Part shown: piece after piece, positions 58,649 to 64,000 of the stretch
Layout of the letters: each line of letters starts with the position of its first letter
Numbering within the stretch: the first letter of the stretch is position 1
Source of the DNA: Gaeumannomyces sp. JS-464
Taxonomy: Eukaryota > Ascomycota > Sordariomycetes > Magnaporthales > Magnaporthaceae
NCBI GenBank assembly: GCA_002197995.1
Contig: NGZR01000001.1
Location: forward strand, 8,184,001-8,248,000
Direction of reading: 5' to 3'
Length of the DNA: 64,000 nt
The notes under the pieces: model-generated
Told to the model about the DNA's origin: nothing
Database searches by the model: none
What the model saw: only the letters and a program-made list of their open reading frames with translations
Translations under genes and position numbers: made by a program

Positions 58649-58795
58649 AATTCCAAAGCACGCGCCGGCCGGCCTCCGGTATTTACACCTCGAAAAAAAC
58701 GCCTGCTAAAAAAAACGGTTAAAAAAAGCTAATAAACTATTATGGGACCAGGTAAAAAAAAGAGATGGGGGGCAAAAGGAGTATTTTAACTTACC

Positions 58796-60650
58796 GCCGC
58801 ATTTTGCACCACGACGGTTACCTTCCCCCGAAAAAATCTTCCTGTCGGACCCACTGTTAGTGGCCGCTAAAAAAACCCGGCCATTTTGGTATTACGGGCC
58901 ACCAAAATGAGCCGGATGCATAACAGGTTCTAACAAGCCATTTGGCCTTGTTTAAACCGCGTTTTCCGACTTTTTTTAACAACGACGTCGGCAACGCAAC
59001 TGGGCTAAAAAAGCAGAAAAAGTAGGCTGGTAAAGGTTCGGGGTGCTTATTGCCAGCTAATGGGAAGGCTTGCACCCTATCGCCCAAGGCGCGCTTCGCG
59101 CGCGCCGAAACCTTCGACAATCGGATTGCTCCAACCTCCGCGCATTACCAGCCAAACCGCTTTTTAACTTTTATCGCCCTCGCCTCGCGAACTTACGAGC
59201 CGAACGATTTGAACGCACAAAAAGACTGCAAACCGGCAAGCAGTTAAAACATATTGGACGAATAGCCGGCCCGGCCGCCGCCGTCCCCCGCTATTTTCGC
59301 GATTTTTCGTTCTCGCTATTCTCGCGATTTCGCGTTTTTATCCTCGCGACCCTTTTCGGTCGACCGCATTTTAACGATACGCACGGCGTAAATTTGGCCT
59401 ATTTAAGCACGCTTTGGCCTGCTTAAACACGCACGCGTAAAATTTTTAAAATTATAAGCGGTTTTGTTTGTTACTCGTATTGTGCACGGCTTCGATCGTT
59501 TTACGATTGGCAAACCGCGCAGCGTACCGTTCGATGCGCGATAAACGCACAAAGAGCACCCAAGGTTGGAATTAAGCCTTTCAGCTCCCGAATTTTCTTT
59601 TTTTAGCCGGGCCCCGGAGGGGACCATTGCGGATCTCCCCGGCCAAACCCGGCCTTACTTTTTCCCGGCACTTTGCCGGCCGACTGCTTTTCTTTACCAC
59701 TCGCGGCGCTTATTGCGCCGCCCGCAGCGCTTACAGCGCCCCGGCGTTTACTCGCCCTTTTGCCGATTGCCCGCTTACTAACAAGGAGCGCCGGAATGCG
59801 GCCCGAACTCCGTATGCCTACGGGTTTAATTTTGCTAGCCGCCTCGATAGCAATATATAGCCTAGTGTTAAGCTTAAGTAGCGCTAGCACGTTATATGCT
59901 TTTTGGGAGGCAGGGACTGGTAAATCCCGATTTACTAACGTTAAATATACTTACTTATTTACCCACCACCCACGCGACTCCTTTTCGGTCGACCGCACCC
60001 ACGACACGCACGGCGCAAGTTTGGCCTGCTATATAAGCACGCACGTGCAAGATTTTTAAAATTTTAAACGGTTTTGTTTGTCACCCGTATCGTGCACGAT
60101 TTCGATCGTTTTACAATTAGCAAACCGCGTAGCGTATCGTTAATACGCGATAAACATATAAAAAGCACTTTAGGCTGGGAATAGGCTTTTTAACCCCCGA
60201 TTTTTTTCTTTGGCCGGGTTTAAGGGTGGATTACAGCGGTACCCCCCGCTTACACCCGGTTTTGCACCTTCCCGGCACTTTGCCAGCCGACTGCTTTTAC
60301 TATTACCAACAGCAGCGCTTATAGCGCCCCGGCGTTTATTCGCCCTTTTGCCGATTGCCCGTTTATTAACAAAGAGCGCCGGAATGCGGCCCGAACACCG
60401 TGTGCTTTAGGTAAGCCTTTTTTTTTTTTTTTGCTGGCTTGCTTTATAGTTTAATTTGTTAGCCGTTTTAATAGCAACACGTAGCCTAGTGTTAAGCTTA
60501 AATAGCGTTAGCACGTTATATGCCTTGTGGGAGGCAAAAACTGGTAAATCCCGACTAGCTAACGTTAAATATACTTTTTTTCTCTTTTTCTCTTTCACTT
60601 GCACCGCGACGGTTTGCGCTATTGGAGGGCTGCCAAAAGGATTTTACTAC
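58796..60650. other. Inserted sequence within the Tc1 gene, with a tandem duplication
   Basis: It separates the middle and 3' parts of the Tc1 transposase. The left end (ggcaaaaggagtattttaac, 58,776-58,795) and right end (ccaaaaggattttactacgc, 60,633-60,652) resemble each other, as expected for a duplicated or rearranged target. The first 550 bp (58,796-59,350) has mixed composition and a GC-rich palindromic stretch ggcgcgcttcgcgcgcgcc near 59,087-59,105, without a recognisable gene. The rest is the 0.63-kb tandem duplication. The exact boundaries are uncertain. Confidence 0.4.
59352..60605 (+). repeat. Two tandem units of about 625-630 bp
   Basis: Unit 1 begins cttttcggtcgaccgca at 59,352; unit 2 begins with the same at 59,981. 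Matching landmarks such as gcacgttatatgc (59,888 and 60,512) keep a 624-629 bp offset. Unit 2 is more AT-rich, so the copies have been mutated to different extents. The second half of each unit matches the LTR-like repeat at 41,895-42,240. Confidence 0.85.
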
Positions 60651-61385
60651 GCCAAAAAAGCGTAGAAAAGAGGCTTAATTTCCGTCGAAAAGTGGGAGGG
60701 AAAAGAAGACGAATTGGCTTAAGTACGTCTTTTTAAAGTTAACCCTTTTAATTAAAAGCTAACCCCTGTTTAAATTATTTACTTTAACGAGTGCACAGTT
60801 TAAAACTCGGCCTTTTACGAAACCGTTTAGTGTTAAGGGTATTTAAAAAAGCGATATTTACCGCAAAACGTTAATAAAAAAGACCACGTGCAACCGACTA
60901 TTAAAATAATGGTTTGGGGAGGCGTTTGGAAGGGGGGGAGGACCCCCCTCGTTGTTATGGAGCGAGACGCTACCAAAAAAGGAGGTTTTACCTCTTGGAG
61001 CTATTGGAGGGCATTGGAAGAGGGTTTTTTACCCGTATATAACGGCACGCGGCTTTTTTAACAAGATAACGCCCAGATTTACAAATCTGCAAAAGCCACG
61101 TCGTTTTTGCTAAACAACGCAGTGCCCTAAATTAAATGGCCGTTTTACAGCCCTAATTTCAACCTTATAAAGCACGTGTGGAAAATGTTAAAGGAAAAAT
61201 TATATAAAGATCACCCTCACCTTAAAGATTTGGGCAAAAACGAGGCGGATATAGGGGAATTCACAAGATGCATGAAGTTGGCGTGGGAAGGGTTAGATTA
61301 GGGGAAAATTAATAAGCTAATCGATTTAGTGCCACGCCGCGTGCAGGCCGTGCGCGAGGCAAAGGGTTGGTATACCAAATATTGA

Positions 61386-61618
61386 TCTCCTTGTAAATAG
61401 CTTCATTTTAATATTTTATTTGCATTTTTTTGACTTTATTTGGCCATGCAATTGCACTGTAGAGTTGGGTGGTCAAAATCATGGTGGTGTGAAATTCGTG
61501 AGGGGGGCGCAGACTTTTGGTAGGTAATTTTAATAAGTCGTAGCAAACTCCCATCCGCGCCCCACAGGCGCGAGCTTCATTCTCAACACCGATCAATTCG
61601 AGCCGATCTCAAAGCACA
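61386..61618. other. 3' flank of the Tc1 relic; no gene seen
   Basis: It probably contains the untranslated end and terminal repeat of the Tc1 element (ggtggtgtgaaattcgtgag near 61,482-61,501), but no matching left terminal repeat was located. Composition returns to GC-balanced here. Confidence 0.35.
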
Positions 61619-63779
61619 ATGTTAACAGAGCTACCTGAGGGCGGCATTCGCGTCGGTACGACCTTAAGGGGCGCCTCCGGGCGTAAAGGAGTTCCTTCTC
61701 ACTCTGGCAGAACGCGCGCCCTAGGGGAAGGATAATCTACAACCCGTCAGGTCCGACAAGGAGGTCTCCCCCGCTCCGACGTCCTCTTCTATTGGAGATT
61801 TCTTGGTGGTATTCGAAGCTGTAGAAACACGTGTCGACGATCTCCCGACGCAAGTTGAAGTGGCCAAGCCACGAAAATCCCGCCGACGTCCAGCCCAGGA
61901 TGAAGCGCAGCCCTGGGCAGCTGTTCGCACCGAGGTGGCGGAAATTCGAGCAACCCTAAAAGATCTCAAAGTCAGCTGTGCAATCGACTGGGATTGCGTT
62001 CGCAAACAGGGCTCCGGAAGCCGGTGGGCAGGCTTTTCTGGCACCTCCCGAAGTCAAGCAGCTGCCATTTGCAGCACTAGGGGAGGGACGATGGCCAGGG
62101 AATGCCGAGGGCGAAATACCTCCAGAAGAGGTCCCTACGGATGGGGACTCGGCCACGGGAATCATCCGACCAAATGGGGCCGCCGAACAGCAGTCTTGTT
62201 GGGAACGTGAGGAGCCTACTGGTGCCTCGTTTGCGCCGATCAACGTCAAGGTCGTTTCGCCAACACGTGAACCCCCACCAGAGTTGCCAGAGCCCACCGG
62301 GATTTTGGAGGGTCAGCTTGAGGCTCGGGCCGTATTTGGCAGTCGCTACTGGCCAGATAAGAACTGGGCCCAATTCCGGCCAACGCAGTTTGTAGCAGGC
62401 GGGCTACTGGACGAGCTCTTGGAGATGGAACTCAGAGAACTGCCCAACGGCAAGAAGTACACCCTAAAGGTTCCTCGCGTTGGTGTGTGCCGCTACGACG
62501 TCCAGGAAGGAAACCAACTTTCGACAACCGGATAGGACCACTGGGTTATCGCCGTCGTCGACTGGAGCCGGAGAACGTTCACGGCTTGGGAATGAGCGAG
62601 ATGTTTGACCGGTCGAAGGAGGAGTATGGAGAGGCGCTGGGCTTTCCTCTTGACGGAACATCGCTTGAGGTAAGGAACCCGAATGACTTGCTAAGTACCC
62701 AGCTAATCACTTCAGCTCGGAAACTACACCCCCGACTACTGCTGTGCCTTTAGATGTTGCGAGGCCTTGCGTTCCTACTTTCTTGGGTACTCGACGACGC
62801 GAGACGGGCCTTCCCTTCGGCTGTTCTACCTGAGACGACTGTTGCAATTCCTGAAAAACGACGTGCCAGTGTTGCCGCCTTTGCTGCCATCGCCATCGGA
62901 TGTCGACCGCGGCACGAACATCCCGGAAGAAGCTACACCACAGCGGATAAATTCGGCAATAGGGCCAGCGTCCTTACCTCTACGTAGCCCTTCTGGACCT
63001 AGCTTAGCGCCGCCGAGCGGACGTGAGCCAAACTATCTGGATGCTGCACACGCCATACCACAGCTATCCACCCAGGCTCCTACGCAGTATGGCGGGACAA
63101 CCGCGGCCAAAAACCCATGCGAGGGCCCCGTATCTCCACTCTCAGCAATGAATAGCAATGACTTTGCCAACCTCAAACGCGAACACGTCGTAGCTTCATC
63201 TGCTGGCCTTGCCGCTATTTCGAGGCCACGCCCAGCGAACCAAGCTCCGTCAGCAAAACAGCCTCTGCTCAACCAACCTACGACGGATCCCGAGCAACTG
63301 CCTGATGCACCTTCCCCTCCAACAACAAACTCCGCAAGCTCCTCGCCACCTGAGAGCGATGATGGGAACGGGACCTGTTCCTCAAGCGACACCACGTCGA
63401 TATCCTCTGGGAACGGGCCGACCCGGATGGACTTCGTAGCGATCTGGACGGCGAAAGCCCCCAAGCCGCGACCACACGGTGCTCGTCACCGGTATCGCCT
63501 CGAGGAAACCGGCTCGAGTTTGGTGATATGGGAGAAAGATTGGCGTCAAGCCTCCAGGGCATTGCCGCAAAAGACCAGTTTGGTGGCATGACCTCTGTGG
63601 GCTTGGCGGACCGAGTTGACTGGACATCGCTTTATAAACTAATCAAACCGCCACAGGAGGGCTACGACCTCCTTATGGTCGGGCGTGGTCCCGGTGGAAA
63701 CGGCTTCTCGAAACTGTATTTACCTGAAGAGGTGGGGTTTAAGGTTCCGGATTTTTCCAACATGAGCGCACCATCCTGA
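61619..63779 (+). pseudogene. Degenerate gene resembling Ulp1/C48 cysteine proteases
   Basis: Coding-like sequence switches frame at least three times. ATG 61,619 gives MLTELPEGGIRVGTT; from about 61,725 another frame reads VEVAKPRKSRRRPAQ; from 61,978 a third frame continues through LLDELLEMELRELPNG and VPRVGVCRYDVQEGNQ. In that third frame, after a TAG at 62,533, comes DHWVIAVVDWSRRTFTAW, with His (62,539-62,541) and Asp (62,560-62,562) spaced as in Ulp1-type SUMO proteases. A Cys-rich block PDYCCAFRCCEALRSYF lies near 62,731-62,780 where the catalytic Cys would be, but it does not match the usual Asp-Cys-Gly. Five in-frame stops lie between 62,533 and 62,715; some could be in an intron (62,668-62,716 has gtaagg and cttcag ends). 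A Ser/Pro-rich tail is open to 63,591. Alternatives: an unknown fungal repeat-associated gene. Confidence 0.5.
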
Positions 63780-64000
63780 CGCCCGACCCGTATTCCTATT
63801 TCTTGTATCGCGACCCCTTACATGCCAGACGTGCTTCCGCATGCATCCGTCCATTTAACCTCGGCTATTGTCAGCTACACATGCGTCGCGCCCGTAAAAG
63901 GCTTGACCGTGCTAAGCCCATGCATCCGTACCGCGAAGGAGTCCTGCGATTTGTTTAAGCCCGCCGTTGATGGAGTTCCCGTCGGTTTAAACCCGTATCT
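63780..64000. other. Right edge; nothing recognised
   Basis: GC-balanced sequence after the last stop of the protease-like relic. Short open frames exist on both strands but none shows a recognisable motif within this length. Confidence 0.4.

Larger units (their letters stand above)
45887..61385 (+). pseudogene. Tc1/mariner transposase gene, split by Copia-2 and a second insertion
   Basis: The 5' piece is 45,887-46,088 (MAPKRSFGP; HTH with MARELGQSCEE and LFGTTALTVRNQEKRFEA, frameshifted). The middle piece is 58,649-about 58,795 (KARAGRPPVFTPRKKRLLKK). The 3' piece is about 60,660-61,385, with MVWGGVWKGGR, LFQQDNAQIYKSAKATSF, ending GWYTKY and TGA at 61,383-61,385. The three pieces join into one Tc1-like protein. 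The first catalytic Asp is Asn (FNECT, 60,786-60,788) and the third acidic residue is Lys (NLIKHVW, 61,170-61,172), both G-to-A; the middle Asp (QQDNA, 61,065-61,067) is intact. The enzyme family moves DNA transposons at TA sites. Dead. Confidence 0.8.

Noticed and set aside
59087..59105. GC-rich palindrome as a terminator or origin
   Set aside because: It is isolated, with no supporting context; probably a chance or repeat-derived hairpin.

Overview
The window looks like a chromosome segment of a filamentous ascomycete (Pezizomycotina). It has a sharp two-compartment structure. AT-rich arms are packed with transposons riddled by C-to-T and G-to-A changes (repeat-induced point mutation, RIP). 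One GC-balanced island at about 36.4-46.1 kb, and a second GC-balanced edge after about 61.4 kb, carry fungal-type genes. The genes have short GT-AG introns and belong to expanded fungal families (HET domain, PTH11-like 7-TM protein). No rRNA, tRNA, CRISPR array or prokaryotic gene was seen.

Left arm (1-36.4 kb): nested and broken mobile elements. These are three pogo/Fot1-type elements (1-330; 8,402-10,262; about 34,307-35,851), chromodomain Ty3/Gypsy elements (Gypsy-D about 333-5,050; Gypsy-A about 7,231-15,947; Gypsy-B 18,122-30,634), a gag-protease remnant of another Gypsy (about 15,953-17,736), a Ty1/Copia element (Copia-1, 18,517-23,813), and a DNA element with 525-bp terminal inverted repeats (17,737-34,292). 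The long-TIR element was split by Gypsy-B, which was itself split by Copia-1, and its right repeat carries a 155-bp MITE. Most insertions keep exact target-site duplications (TTTAT, CTTTA, CCCCG, TA), so much of the order of events can be read directly.

Gene island (36.4-46.1 kb): (1) a 7-exon minus-strand gene for a protein with a nucleotidyltransferase-like G-S...DxD signature and a repeat-expanded acidic tail, carrying two 1-nt frameshifts; (2) an intact two-exon HET-domain protein of 757 aa; (3) a three-exon 7-TM rhodopsin-domain/PTH11-like protein with one apparent 1-nt loss; (4) a nearly unmutated LTR-like repeat and a 3 x 55-bp tandem repeat between them.

Right arm (46.1-61.4 kb): a Tc1/mariner transposase gene beginning at 45,887 was split by Copia-2 (46,089-58,648), which was split by Gypsy-C (48,469-55,621), and probably also by a second insertion with a 0.63-kb tandem duplication. 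Its 3' end survives at 60.7-61.4 kb. The right edge (61.6-63.8 kb) holds a degenerate gene resembling Ulp1/C48 cysteine proteases.

The transposon genes are effectively all dead: catalytic Asp and Glu codons have repeatedly become Asn and Lys through G-to-A changes. The most unusual structures are a conserved antisense ORF with a coiled-coil in all three related Gypsy copies, the long-TIR element carrying both a Harbinger-like transposase fragment and a retroviral-Gag-like ORF, strand-asymmetric RIP in the two LTRs of Copia-1, and the NTase-like gene with its repeat tail.
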